NCBI RefSeq assembly: GCF_029873635.1
Contig: NC_080419.1
Location: 74,574,597 to 74,638,596, forward strand
DNA: 64,000 nucleotides
Reading direction: 5' to 3'
Source of the DNA: Malania oleifera
Taxonomy: Eukaryota; Streptophyta; Magnoliopsida; Santalales; Ximeniaceae
In this document: one piece after another, positions 11,136-22,586 of the stretch
How positions within the stretch are numbered: the stretch's first letter is position 1
How the letters are laid out: each line of letters starts with the position of its first letter
Notes under the pieces: model-generated
What the model was told of the DNA's origin: nothing
The model's database searches: none
Seen by the model: the letters and a program-made list of their open reading frames with translations, nothing else
Position numbers and translations under genes: made by a program

Positions 11136-11190
11136 GTGTGTGTGTGTGTGTGTGTGTGTATGTTTATTGTAACTCTTAATTTGTTCAAGT
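10625..11190. repeat. Tandem duplication spanning an LTR end and its flank
   Basis: About 205 bp of the solo LTR end (10625-10830) plus its flank is repeated at 10882-11190. The first unit is 257 bp and the second is longer because its dinucleotide tract expanded. The breakpoint lies inside the LTR, so the duplication happened after insertion. Confidence 0.85.
11091..11166. repeat. (AC)n-TATA-(GT)n inverted repeat
   Basis: TAAACATA and an AC run, a CATATATG centre, then a GT run and TATGTTTA: a nearly symmetrical inverted repeat able to form a long hairpin. The AC arm is a few bases longer than the GT arm. The open frame across it is a repeat artefact. Confidence 0.85.
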
Positions 11191-11381
11191 CTTTGGACAC
11201 AAGATAGTGAAAATCACAATACCGATTGCTCCCATGGATGTAGGCATTGCCGAACCACATGATTCTTTGTCATTGTTATTGCTTTCATTATAGTCTGTGT
11301 GATTATTGTTCAGTATATTTCACTACTGGTTGATGCGTTGTAAGATCATTTTGTTCCACTCTGCATTCAATTTTCACAACA
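11165..11381 (+). repeat. End fragment of a D-type copia LTR
   Basis: Matches the last part of the LTR at 18850-19394 and of 55909-56165, including the shared GAACCACAT block and the terminus TTTTCACAACA at 11381. The rest of that LTR was not identified next to it. Confidence 0.7.
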
Positions 11382-11457
11382 AGATCAATGATTAAGTCTT
11401 TTAATCCTCATTTGGAATTTATCATGGTGGCCTCATGCCCTAGGAAGGCTCCTCCTT

Positions 11458-13371
11458 TGTCACGCCCTGAACCCGCAGATGGGTCCTAGGTGTGAATATA
11501 GTAACCTAACATGTCTCTGTATCAATTAAAACATACATGATACAATACAATAATAGGGTCCGATCTTGTGGGCTATACGGATGCCCTATACACATACACA
11601 TATACATCCATACTCATCAAATATACAGCGAAAATTGTTTCATCTATCCATATAACAACCATACTAGAGTCTATACAACACTAGGATGTACAAACTCATA
11701 CAACACTAAGGTATACAATCCCATAATTACAATACATACTCCAGGTGTCTACAAAAACCATCACGACAATTCGGTTACAAAATTCGTATCTAATCAGGCA
11801 CAAAATGTAGCTAAACGACACCCTCACTTTCAAATGCTAGGATGTTAGTTACGGCTACCTGAAGGACCTGAAAACATTTTTATATACATTCAGGTGAAAC
11901 ACCTCTCAGTAAGGAAGAAAGTATATTATATCAGTGTGTGGCATACTAGTATTATTTTACGTAAAACATAACACCATATAATACGATACAGTTCGAAAAC
12001 ATTTTCATACAGTTTCATACAGTTCCAGTATTTTCACAAATCCATTCCAGTACATACAATATCCAAACATACGGTCAGTGTCGTCACACAAATACGCAAT
12101 TACTCTATGAAGCCTGAAGCTTCACAGCGATTATGTTGCCAACACGGTGTAGAGCACACCCATCGGTGACCAGCCGAAACACATTGGTGATATTTCACAC
12201 CCTCGAATATAGAGTCGGATACTCTCGCCCATGGAAATGAACCAGTACATGGCACAGCGTACGGTAATTAGCTGCCACATAGTTGTTTTGGCGTACGGTA
12301 ATTAGCCGTCACATAGCTGATTTCATAAAACCTGGAATCATTTTAGAGCTCACACTCCTATACATATCAGCGTACGGTAATTAGCTGCCACTAGTTGTTT
12401 TACAAAATATCTGGAACAATTATATACAACCATACATTCCACACTTATTTGGTTTACGGCAAATCATATCGTTTTCCAATTCAAGTATACAGTTTTATAC
12501 AAATATGGATAACAGTCATCTCAATAATACAGTTTAAATAAAACAAACAGTTTTCCAAACAAAGCAGAGATGATACTCAAAATCCTCAAATTTCCCAAAA
12601 ATTGTAACCTGGAAATCTCGTATTTTACTTGATAGATTTTCCCAAATAAGTAGTCAAAACATACATACGATCGTAGCCTACAAGCTTACGGATCCCAATT
12701 TCGAAAATAAACTGATATAAATAAAATCTTCTTACCTTAACCCAAATTTCAACTATGAACTCTACGGTCTCCAAAACTACGAACCGAGACTCCAAAACCT
12801 ATAAACCACGGTACAATACATGCTTACAACTCATACTACTACATTGAATCAGAAAAGAAAATCGAGTCTTACCTCGATTTTGGCTTGAAACTCGAAACTT
12901 CTTGAAATGCAATTCAGATCCGCTATTCACGAAGAGAAAATCGCCCGAATCTACCCGGTAACTTCGGATTTATGAATCAAGTGACGAACATCGAAGAAAC
13001 CTAGATAGAGAGAGTTCTTCAAGTTCTAGAGAGAGAGGGAGAGGATATTCTTGAGATTACTTAGCTTGGAAGTAAGAAAAATGATATTTATAGGCCTTTG
13101 AATCAGCTACCCTCGTCAACGAAATGGCGCCCTCGCCGATGAGCTATTGAAGACTCCTTGTCGACGAGACGACCACCTCGTCAACAAGCTTGAGATCTTG
13201 ATTTCCTGAAATCTCTCGGCTTCTCCTCGTCGACGAGCCTCAGAATTTCTTTGATGAGGATAGAAGGGACTTCGTCGACGAACCCTGACCTCGTCGACGA
13301 ACTCTGCTCAATTTACCAATTTACCCTTCTTTTACATAATTAATCCATATATCACAGTTCGGGTTCTTACA
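11458..13371 (-). mobile_element. Solo LTR, gypsy-like, with CTCGTCGACGAG array
   Basis: 1914 bp bounded by TG and CA, with perfect TSD TCCTT (11453-11457 and 13372-13376). On the minus strand it starts TGTAAGAACCCGAACTGTG and ends GGGCGTGACA. The TATA box CCTATAAATA (complement at 13085-13094) follows an array of CTCGTCGACGAG variants (13115-13310). A second internal repeat, GCGTACGGTAATTAGC, occurs three times at 12255-12390. No internal domain remains, the product of LTR-LTR recombination. Confidence 0.88.
13085..13092 (-). promoter_or_regulatory. TATA box of the solo LTR
   Basis: TATAAATA on the minus strand, just downstream of the GTCGAC array and upstream of a CT-rich leader. It supports the minus orientation. 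Confidence 0.6.
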
Positions 13372-13376
13372 TCCTT

Positions 13377-14003
13377 TACTCTTTATTGACGACCCATCAT
13401 TGATTATGTTGCCCTTGCCTTCATCCAATAGGTGACTAATGTTCTAAACCTCACTGGCCTCTTTTTGTTGATCGAAAAATCATTACCCTCCTTTTACATT
13501 GGAGGGTACAAAAGATTACACAAATACACTCATCTTCACATATTTATGTGTCAAAGCAAGAGTGACCAAGACCACCATAACCCATACCATTGAAGTGGTT
13601 GTTTAGAATAGTTGAGAATTCGCTTTTTAGCATGAGTGGTAGAAGACTAACCTCAATATGTATATTTGTGTTGTATGTATCTAGTATAAGTGATAAAAAT
13701 AATCAATAATACTATCACTATATTATTATAATACTAACCTTTAAACTATGTTTGGTATGTAGGAATGGAATGGAATGCTCATTCCAACATTTTATTTTCA
13801 TTCCTATGTTTGATTTTATTTTTCAAAGTGGGAAAACTAATTACCTTGAAATGCCCATTCCCACTAAAAGTAAATATAGGGATTCCATTATTAGATAGGA
13901 GGAATGTTGATTCTAACTTAAAGTAGGAATCGCCCCCAACTCCCTCTCTGACTCTTCATGATATTCCCCTCATCGTCTCTCATCCTTGACTCTCCTTGGC
14001 ATG

Positions 14004-14048
<45 letters not shown>

Positions 14049-14989
14049 ATCTTCCTTGATTGTGCACTCCAGTCGTCAATCTAGACAGCAAATCTTCTTT
14101 CTTTTCCTTGATTGTGCACTCCAATTGTCTATCCAAACATTGAACGAGAACAGGAAGAAGACAAGCAAAAGAAGAATGAGAAGATTCTTGGAACTCTATT
14201 AAATTAATGCAATATCAAGCGGTTGAAGGACTTGTTCTTGAATTTTGCTCTCGGATTTCTCATTTGATTGTCATATTGTAAAACTTTTTATTGTCAAGTA
14301 TGGTTTTCCAATTGCTTGCGAAAGTTTTAGGATTCGGGAGCTTCAATTTCAAAGGTAATAGAAAAATCTTCTTCTATTTTGTACTTTGTCTACTAATTTA
14401 ATAAAATTATATTTTATCCCAAAAGAAAATGTTTGGTGACATTAGGCATATATGTTAGCATTGGAGAAGTTTATGGATAGGCTTGATACACATGGGTAAG
14501 CATTAACTTGACCCAAAAGTTTAAACCTATTCGGTCTTGGATCCAACCATGTGTATAAGTACCCATCATCCACTCAATTTGTTTAATGTGGGACAAACTC
14601 ATAAGTGGAATTTTCAAGAATATATGGTTGAATATCCAATCTACAAAACACTAAGGGAGAACAAGAGCAACAAATTGTGAAATTATCTTATGTTGCACTG
14701 CAATAGTTTTAATGTTGAGGATGTTACTATGCGCTGCAACTAGGTGCCATGTATAAAAGGGATTTCTAACATGTCAATTGTGTTGTTAAGTTTTCTAACT
14801 CAGTGTGGGCTTGGGAATTGGGATTGAAACTCGGGACTGATAGGCACAACTGCTAGAATGAGCATTTGGCGTGTAATTTTATTCGGTATTCTCTTGTTTG
14901 ATCCTATTGTTGTGATGCCATTTTGGTTAATTTAATTTGATTTAAGTGCCCAATGATCTGCCATATGCACTTTACCTTGGGAACGCATA
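13377..14989. other. Unassigned DNA, no gene seen
   Basis: No credible coding frame. About 13742-13945 begins with an ATGTTTGGTATGTAGGAATG block whose complement occurs at 52600-52640 and 57300-57330, so a small repeat family is probable. A CT microsatellite lies at 14004-14047. Confidence 0.5.
14004..14047. repeat. (CT)n microsatellite
   Basis: About 22 uninterrupted CT units; the open frame across it is an artefact. Confidence 0.95.
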
Positions 14990-15988
14990 GAGCTCTGAAT
15001 AATGTAGCACAATTTCGTGTAGAGTTGTTTTGTGCATTAGAATAGTTGCAAAGAATGAAAAATGGTCAATACAATTTGACTGTACTCTGCCATTTACATT
15101 GTTGCATAAATACAACCAATACATGATTTGGTGTACAGATGTGTGGTTGTCCATTAAGAATTGGGAGAGAGTTTTGAGTAAGAACATGACAGTTATGACT
15201 CACTTAAATGATGTTGATATTCAGATATTACAGAATCTGAATGTGCAGATTGTGAATAAAAAGAGTAAAGCTATACAAGGTGTGAGATGGCTAAAACCGA
15301 GGTAAGGGAAGTTGAAACTACATTTGGATGGGAGCAGCTTGAGGAACCCAGGGCAGGCGGGTGGTGGTGGCATCCTTAGAGACTGTACAAGTTCTTTTAT
15401 TTTTTAGGTTTTCAATTTATTTTGGTTCTTGTTCTAATAATGAAGCTGAATTGAGAGTCGTGATGGAAGGAATAAAGCTTTGCAAACAATTGGGTCATAT
15501 CAGTATTGGCATTGAATGTGATTCGAATATTGTAGTAAATTGGATAAGATCCAATAAATGCTCTTTATGGTATTTGTGGGATTTTTAGGAGTAGCTTATT
15601 GGTTTATTGGAGGGAGTAGATCTTTTTTATAAATCATTTGTATAGAGAAGGGAATAAAGTGGCAGATGCTTTGGCATGGGGAGAAATAGTTTGTTTACAA
15701 ATAGTAGTCAACTTCTTAGAGTTATCAAAGGTTTGATAGATTGGATAAGATGTGAACGACTTATATGAGGTGTGTTTAGTTGGTTTCCTTTTGGTATTGG
15801 TATAGGTTTGTCTTCTTCTTTTGTTTGGTTTGATGCATGGAGTGTTTTATTGGTTATTATGTAAACCCCAAATGTCCTTTTGTTTCCACGATATTCCTCC
15901 GCCATAAGTGAGGGTTATTAATAAACTTGTCACGGGGCTGCTATGTGGGTTGCTTCTGGCTCTTTCTTTTAAAAAAAAAAAAAAAAAA
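14990..15988 (+). mobile_element. 5'-truncated L1-type LINE with poly(A)
   Basis: The 3' part of a LINE ORF2 (linker plus RNase H) followed by about 280 bp of trailer and an 18-A tail (15971-15988). The 5' boundary is uncertain; homology is convincing from about 15030. Upstream reverse-transcriptase sequence is absent, typical of truncated L1 copies. Confidence 0.7.
15300..15690 (+). pseudogene. RNase H (RVT_3-type) domain remnant of the LINE
   Basis: Plant L1 RNase H landmarks are in order: KLKLHLDGSSLRNPGQAGGG with its first catalytic Asp (about 15312-15370), NNEAELRVVMEGIKLCKQLG with catalytic Glu (about 15438-15500), IECDSNIVVNWI with an Asp (about 15510-15550), and YREGNKVADALAW near 15650-15680. 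The preceding linker VRWLKP (near 15290) is the usual join. The frame is broken by a TAA directly after the linker, a TAG near 15405 followed by a frameshift, and further stops after 15585. It cannot encode an active enzyme. Confidence 0.75.
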
Positions 15989-16016
15989 TTGTACTCTGTT
16001 CAACAAAACTTTTGGC

Positions 16017-17129
16017 TAAAGGTGGCAAAATGGATTCACGGGCCAAGTTCGGGTGGGTCGTAAACAGGTTGGAGTTAAATGAATTCGGGTTTGGATTGAC
16101 CCTTTTATTAACGAGTCACTACTATGTAAACCCTAACCCGCCCATTTAATAAATGGGTCACCCGTTTCAAAAATATAATTTATTTATTTTGAAAATTTTT
16201 AAACATTTTTTTACATATATTTTTTTTTTAAAAAAAACACTCCTTCATTTTGTGAAGATCCACACAGAAAACTCACAAATGAACACAACGTGAAGCCATT
16301 GACGTCGTCATGATGGTCTGCTATGTGCAACTCCAACTGGCTTTTACTATAATTCATCTCACTACCTTCTCCCTTTCCTTTATCGACGCTCCCACCACAT
16401 TTGGTAACTCTCTCTCTCTCTCTTCTTCCTTCTGTGTTTGTACTAGCCCTCGTATGTGAAGCCATTGCTGTCATCCAAAGGCTTCATTCGTGAAACAACA
16501 TATTAAAAAATGCATTTGTTATGTTGTTTTTGTTTATATTATCGATTTTGATCAAAATTAAAAATTAGATTTTTAATTCATAAAATAATCTTAAATACAT
16601 GTATAATATGTACAAAATATCTAATGTACCAATTATATAATTTAAAATAAAATTTACAAAAATTCACTTAGGTTTGAATACTCTCAAATACAATTTGAAA
16701 AAAAAAAAAAAAACTTAAATTCAAGTTGTTAAATTATTTAGGTAACTCATGTCAACTCTAATTTCATAAAATTGTTTTGATTTGATCCAAATTTGAATAA
16801 CTTGGGAATCAACTTGAGTGACTTACATCTAAACGTAGCTACTTCATTTAGTAATTTTTAAGAATAAATAAATATATTAGTTAATTATTAAGCTTGATGT
16901 TTTAGAATACTAATCATCCAAATTTTCATCTATTTTTTTATAAAATGAAATTACTCATTCCTTGTATTTTTATGCTTTTGTTTCATAATTTAATTAAATA
17001 AGTTTATGTGTTTTAATGAATTTTCCTCCCAACTTATCACAAACAGGTCAGCTTGTATTGAACTCAAATCCGATTTAAACGGACAGGTCACGAGTCACCC
17101 GTTGGGTTCGATCCGTTTTGCCACCCCTA
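16017..17129. mobile_element. Non-autonomous hAT-like DNA transposon
   Basis: 1113 bp. Terminal inverted repeats start TAAAGGTGGCAAAATGG on the left and TAGGGGTGGCAAAACGG on the right (read inward), fitting the hAT TIR type. The 8-bp TSD CTTTTGGC is perfect (16009-16016 and 17130-17137). The interior is AT-rich with no transposase; the frame at 16211-16474 on minus shows no domain. It inserted about 28 bp after the LINE poly(A). Confidence 0.85.
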
Positions 17130-17871
17130 CTTTTGGCTGGTTTTCTGTTTAAGAAATTAATTAAATAGTTGGTGAATGCTGTGATAGGCAACTCTCTATT
17201 AGTCCGTTTTATGTTGTAAGTTGATTAGTTGTTGTCTCTATACAGCAGTTGGGATGGTTTTGTTGCTCATGGATTTAGAACTCATGTTTCCTAATGCATT
17301 TCCTGATGCTAATAAAAAAGTTCCTTACGTCCATTGAAAAATATTCATTTTTAAGTTTTGAGCACTGCAGAGTAACTTGACAGTGTCTCAGTTTCAGCAC
17401 AAGGGGCTGAGATGAGATTCTGGACTGATATAATTTAATTCCATCAAGATCTTGCTGGAGGGATGCTATAACCTTCTCTCTCTCTCTCTCTCTCTCTTTT
17501 TTATTTTTTATTCTTCTGGTATATATATATATGCAAGTTCAATTTTTAAGAGCATGTTTTCTTTTCCAGAAAATTGAATGCTTCCTTTCTTATGATCTTG
17601 ATAGTTTATTTTATCAGCCACCACTTTCAATGTAATTGAGATATTTTATGTGCTGCAAGAATTGTATCTAACATCACCTACCTGATAATGAAAAGGCCGT
17701 TTTTATGCGCAGTTTGTTGTTGGCAAAGTGAGATTTTCTGAGTCTTTGAGTTTGAGTTAATATATGAAATTCATCATTAATAGCACAGTTTTGTTTCTCT
17801 CTGTGCGCTTTGCCCTTAAGTTTCTGAAATTCAGTACTGACAATATACATCAGCCATTCAGACCTGTGCCT

Positions 17872-17918
<47 letters not shown>

Positions 17919-18272
17919 TGCACAGACCCCCCACCTCCGCAGTTAGTCCAATTTTTGCTTTTAGGCTAACATCTACTTTGCCTTAATAACTAGCATGTAT
18001 AATTCACACATTAAGCAAAACTCACCCACATATTCTAAAACCAAGCACAGCACTTGAACACATCCGGATTTATAGGTATCCTGTTATTCACTGCTGACAT
18101 ATTTTATTTCTGATTCATTAACATTTAATATATTTTCTTCCTCTGTTAGTTTATTTGTAGGTTATTTTAATTACCCCTTTGGTTTCTTGCCTTTGATAAT
18201 TCGCATGGTTATGATGAGTAGAGTCTGTTGGTAATATGTTGTCTTTATTTTTAAATTTGATTTTTTTTTTCC

Positions 18273-18291
18273 GGGGGGGGGGGGGGGGGGG
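18273..18291 (+). repeat. 19-G homopolymer run
   Basis: A T-rich stretch, CC, then 19 consecutive G directly before the first 251-bp repeat unit. It could fold as a G-quadruplex. The exact length may be a sequencing or assembly artefact. Confidence 0.8.
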
Positions 18292-18792
18292 TTCACTTTC
18301 TTCTTCTTCATTTTCCAAAGCAAATAAACTTGATTTCTATTAGCTTTGTTCATTGTTGGTCGTCTGTAATGCATGGTTTTATTTTACAATTGGTTTACAA
18401 TAGGTTTATTCATTCTCATCACCACAAATTTCTTTTTAGCGATCTGCCAGTAATATGTTGTTTCTATTTTAACTTTGGTTTTTTGGGTACTCTTTCTTCT
18501 ATTCATTTTCCATATCTTGATATGAATGACATTAATGGGGGGTTCACTTTCTTCTTCTTCATTTTCCAAAGCAAATAAACTTGATTTCTATTAGCTTTGT
18601 TCATTGTTGGTCGTCTGTAATGCATGGTTTTATTTTACAATTGGTTTACACTAGGTTTATTCATTCTCATCACCACAAATTTCTTTTTAGCGAACTGCCA
18701 GTAATATGTTGTTTCTATTTTAACTTTGGTTTTTTGGGTACTCTTTCTTCTATTCATTTTCCATATCTTGATATGAATGACATTAATGGGAC
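18291..18792. repeat. 251-bp tandem duplication
   Basis: Units 18291-18541 and 18542-18792 are almost identical, differing at a handful of bases. A weaker third relative (about 18190-18265) precedes them, sharing the GTAATATGTTGT block. The parallel open frames in the two units are copies of the same non-coding sequence. Confidence 0.9.
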
Positions 18793-18849
18793 TTACTCTA
18801 TTCTCTTTTTCTTTGATAGTGTTTAAGCAGGTTCCAATTGTATTAGTCA

Positions 18850-19394
18850 TGTTGTAATACGTGACTCATTTGTTGAGTGGAAGGCATGTACAAAGAGAAA
18901 ACATGAAAAAAAACAGGAATGCTGACTTACAAAAGGAAACTGCCGATGGTTTCCCTGTAATCGTCGATGGTTTGGTCCAATTTCAAAAAAATAGTTGACT
19001 GTTTTATCCTATTACATCAACTGTTTACTCTCGATATTAATCGTCAACGGTATATATGCAAACCGTCAATGGTTTGGCTCAATTACTTAGCGTTTGCTTT
19101 CAAATTTTGAATTGGGTTGTTAGACAAGTTGGGTTTTGGAGGGAAAGTCTCTGGGAAACTTATATATACATGGTATATGTTGTAACTCTGTAAGGTTCAT
19201 GGCTTTTGACAGAAAATAGTGAAAAACACTACCGTTTGCTCACATGGATGTAAGCATTGCTGAACCACATAACTCTTCATATCATTATTTTATTATTTTC
19301 ATATAATCTGTGTGATTGTTGTTTTGTATATTTCATTGTTGATTGCTGCGTTGTAAGATCATTTATCTCCATTGTGCATTCAATTTTCACAACA
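18850..19394 (+). repeat. 5' LTR of copia D
   Basis: Starts TGTTGTAATACG and ends TTTTCACAACA. It carries a GTCGATGGTTT / CGTCAACGGT motif array (18937-19075) ahead of a TATA-like TATATATA (19162-19169). Confidence 0.85.
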
Positions 19395-19397
19395 TAT

Positions 19398-19409
19398 TGG
19401 TATCAGAGC
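19398..19409 (+). other. Primer-binding site of copia D
   Basis: TGGTATCAGAGC, a full match to the plant initiator tRNA-Met site, three bases after the LTR end. Confidence 0.88.
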
Positions 19410-19424
19410 ATTGTTGTAATAGCT

Positions 19425-20162
19425 TCTACAACTTCTTTTGTAAAGTTTGATGGAATGAGAAACTTTGGTTTATGGCATAGAAGGGTTAAGGATCTGTTAG
19501 TGCAATAAGGTATGGTGAAAGCTTTATACGGAGTTTAACCGAAAAGCATGAATGAAACAAGTTGGAATGAAATGGAAGCGAAGGCAATGGCGACTATCAG
19601 ACTTTGTTTGGACGATGACATGTTGTATCACATCATGGATGAGGAATCTCCTGTGGTTGTTTGGTATAAACTTGAAAGTCGGTATATGTTTAAGTCTCTA
19701 ACGAACAAATTGTATCTTAAGCAAAAGTTGAATTGGCTTAAAATGATGGAAGGTTTGGATTTGAACCAACATATCAATGCATTCAATCATATTGTAAGTG
19801 ATGTGATGCGGGTTGATATGAAGTTTGAGGAAGAAGACAAGGCGTTGATGCTATTGAATTACTTACCTACGTCTCAAACATATGAAAATCTTGTTACTAC
19901 TCTAACATGGGGCAAATAAACCCTGAATTTGGAAGAGGTAACAAGCACATTGTTGGGTTTTTATCAAAGAAAGAAAGCCAATGATAAAAATTCACAAGGT
20001 GAAGGGCTTATGGTGAAGGGTAACTAGGAACGTGGGAGAAGCAAGTTCCGGAGCTGATTAAGTGGTAATAAATCTCAGTTGCAGTCCAGGAAGAAGAAGG
20101 ACATAAGGTGTTTTAAATGTGGGAAAATTGGGGACATAAAATCAGAGTGTCCAGAGTAGAAG
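19425..20162 (+). pseudogene. gag remnant of copia D
   Basis: The gag (UBN2-like) domain is recognisable: FDGMRNFGLWHRRVKDLLVQ, then a stop at 19507, then a long open piece at 19548-19919 with AMATIRLCLDDDMLYHIMDE and SLTNKLYLKQKL, ending TLTWGK. A zinc knuckle follows at 20109-20150 (CFKCGKIGDIKSEC), where the expected metal-binding His is Asp, so the CCHC site is damaged. In life the protein forms the retrotransposon particle and packages RNA. There are several stops and no intact start codon. Confidence 0.8.
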
Positions 20163-20287
20163 AAGGGGAATGTAGAAAATCAAAAGGGTTCATCAAAATC
20201 TGCGAATGTAGTGGAAGAAAGAGACTCAGGGAGCAGTGATGGTGATATGCCTTTTATTTCATCGGGTTCAAAACACCTCACAAATTC

Positions 20288-22287
20288 TTGAATCCTAGAT
20301 TCGGGATGTTCTTATCACATGACACCAAATAGAAATTGGTTCAGCACCTACAAGTCAATAAATTCTAGATCTATTCTAATGGAAAATGATGCTTCATGCA
20401 AAATTATTGGAATAGGTAATACCATATTAAAATGTATGATGGTCTTGTGAGAACATTATGTGATGTAAGGCATGTACCGGATCTACAGAAGAATAATATT
20501 TCATTGGGCAGTCTAGATTATAACGGTTATAGTTACAAGTTTGAAAGTTGGATAATGAAGGTGTGTGAAGGAGACTTGATAGTGATGAATGGACAGAAAT
20601 TAGCTAGAAATATCTATGCACTACTAGGTAACACAATTGTAGGTGGAGCTGCAGCTGTATAATCTAAGTCAGATAACATTGTTTTATGGCATATGTGGTT
20701 AGAGCATATGGGTGACTACATTTATTCAAATGTTTGGGGGCCGATGAGGATAGCATCACAGGGAGGAGATATGTACTTTGTGAGTTTATCATGAAAGGTC
20801 TTAGTGTACTTCATATGGCACAAGTCGTAGATGTTTGTCATGTTTAACTTGTGGCTGAGGTGGAAATCCAGATCGGGAGAGAGATCCTCTAATCAGACAT
20901 TGGAACTGAGTACACTAGAGTTCAAGGAGTTTTGTGAGTAGCATGACAGGTTCTATGCAAGGCTTGCAAGGAACTTCTATGTAAATTCAATGAGTATGGC
21001 ATGTTTCTCGTTTAACCGATCACCAAGGGTATCACTAGATGGGAAAGTTGCAGGAGAGGTGTGGATAGGAATTGCAATATACTGCTCTGGTTTGAGAGTG
21101 TTTGGATGTCTAGTCATGCATGTTTCTAGTGAGGTGAGATATAAGCTTGGTGCAATGTCTAGATGATACATTTTTTTTGGTGTATAAGAAAGGTGGGTTC
21201 AAGCTATGTGATCCAATGGAAAATAGGGTGGTGATTAGTGAAGACATGGTTCTTGGTGAGAAAGTCATGGTGCAGCGTACTCAGGTAGAAGAAGAGAAAC
21301 AAGTGCCAAAAAACTGTAGCAACAATGAGCATGTGACATAGGTGGAGTTATAGACTCAAGGCAGAGATGACATTGTTCATAATGCGGGGATTTATAGCTC
21401 AAGAGACCAGCAAGATCACAATGGATCTAGATGCACTATCAGGCCACCACTTAGGTATGAATTTGATGATCTGGTCTCTTTTGCATTTATTACTACCAGT
21501 AAGGTTCCTACTATTTTTCAAGATGCAATGCACAAAAAAGGAAAAAATAGATGGATTAGAGTTATGGTGGTGGAAATGGAGTTACAGCATAAGAATTAGA
21601 TGTGGTAGTTTGTGGAGCTTCCAGAAGGGAAGAGGGTGATAGGGTGCAAGTGGGTGATGTTTCTTTTATTTTGTATGGATAACATGTTATTTTCTAGGAA
21701 GGCTTTGAGTGAGACTAATCAGTTGGGAACTTTGTTGAGAAATGGTTTTGACATGAACATTCTGGGTACAACCAAGAAGAGTTTTGGTTTGGAAATTCGC
21801 AAGGATAGAGCTATAGAGAGATTGGGGTTATCTCAAAGTGGCTTTGTGAAAATAACTGCAACGAGGTTATCTTAGGGGTGGTTTTATGGAGAAGTTGTTG
21901 GAGAGGTTTAGCATGGTTAATGAAAAATCGGTCACCGGTACACCGTTGGTGGATCAATGTAAATTGTCTCAATACCCAAGGACAAACAGTGATGCTCGGG
22001 ACATGTCAAAGGTCCCCTATGCTAGTGCAGTGGGGTATTTTAGTAGGCAACAGAATGCTCCGTCAGTTATGAGATTTTTGGATGCAGACTACACAGGGGT
22101 TTTGAATGACAAGATATCTGCAACAGGGTGTGTGTTTACTATTATAGGAAGGTTTATTTGTTGGAAGTCCAAGGTACTATCTCTTGTTGCACTATCTACA
22201 ACCGAGTCAAGGTTTTTGGTAGAAGCAGAAGCTGTCATGAACAAGTTCAAGCTTTTCTTGGACTTGATTTTTGTCTCTAATTGCTAG
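20288..22287 (+). pseudogene. pol remnant of copia D
   Basis: Protease motif ILDSGCSYHMT lies at about 20288-20320 with the catalytic DSG intact. A C-terminal protease/pre-integrase piece (20432-20662) ends near LWHMWLEHMG. Integrase is reduced to scraps. RT keeps its start (VIGCKWV, about 21630) but is fused by deletion to CMDNMLF where YVDDMLI would stand, so the palm and the catalytic Asp pair are lost. RNase H (21886-22287) keeps FLDADYTGVLNDKISATGCV and LSTTES. Multiple stops and frameshifts. Confidence 0.75.
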
Positions 22288-22382
22288 ACGGGAGGCAGTC
22301 CCAACCTATTGTCCCAAGGTGGAGCAATGGGTTTATGTTTTTAGTTTTCTCCTAAGGAGCATATATTCGCCAAGGTAGAGAT

Positions 22383-22586
22383 TGTTGTAATATGTGACTC
22401 ATATGTTGAGTGGAAGGCATGTACAAAGAGAAAACATGAAGAAAATAGGAATGTTAACTTGCAGGAAAAAATCGTCGACGATTTCCCTATAGCCATCGAT
22501 AGTTTGGTCCATTTTCAGAGAAACAATCGACTGTTTTGTCCTGTTACATCAACCGATTGCTCTCGGTATTAAACTATCAATGGTAT
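22383..22586 (+). repeat. 3' LTR of copia D, first part
   Basis: Starts TGTTGTAATATGTGACTC like the 5' LTR and matches it for about 200 bp through the GTCGAC array. It then stops abruptly at the CACTA terminus at 22587. Confidence 0.85.

Larger units (their letters stand above)
17138..18849 (+). other. Probable host intronic or intergenic DNA
   Basis: No transposon features until copia D begins at 18850. It holds TC and CT tracts (17476-17496 and 17876-17915), a TA tract (17521-17532), a 19-G run and a 251-bp tandem duplication. The last bases before D have a pyrimidine-rich stretch followed by TTTAAGCAG, an acceptor-like site at about 18831. The sequence resumes at 56166 if the nested-insertion model is right. 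Confidence 0.45.
18850..22586 (+). mobile_element. Copia element D (Tnt1/Tork-like), 3' LTR split
   Basis: A 545-bp 5' LTR, PBS, remnants of gag, protease, integrase, RT and RNase H, and the first 204 bp of a 3' LTR interrupted at 22587 by a CACTA element. The rest of that LTR is probably at 55909-56165. The flanking pentamer is AGTCA at 18845-18849 and AGTCC at 56166-56170. The gag resembles the Tnt1-94-type gag familiar in plants. Every coding block has stops and most of RT is deleted, so it is not autonomous. Confidence 0.8.

Noticed and set aside
11018..11260. Open frame with HTHTHT and CVCVCV runs
   Set aside because: Produced by the (AC)n/(GT)n microsatellite.
16211..16474. 87-codon minus frame inside the hAT-like element
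   Set aside because: No transposase motif and it crosses a CT tract; the element is judged non-autonomous.
18330..18826. Two similar 80-codon frames in series
   Set aside because: They are the two units of a 251-bp tandem duplication of non-coding DNA.
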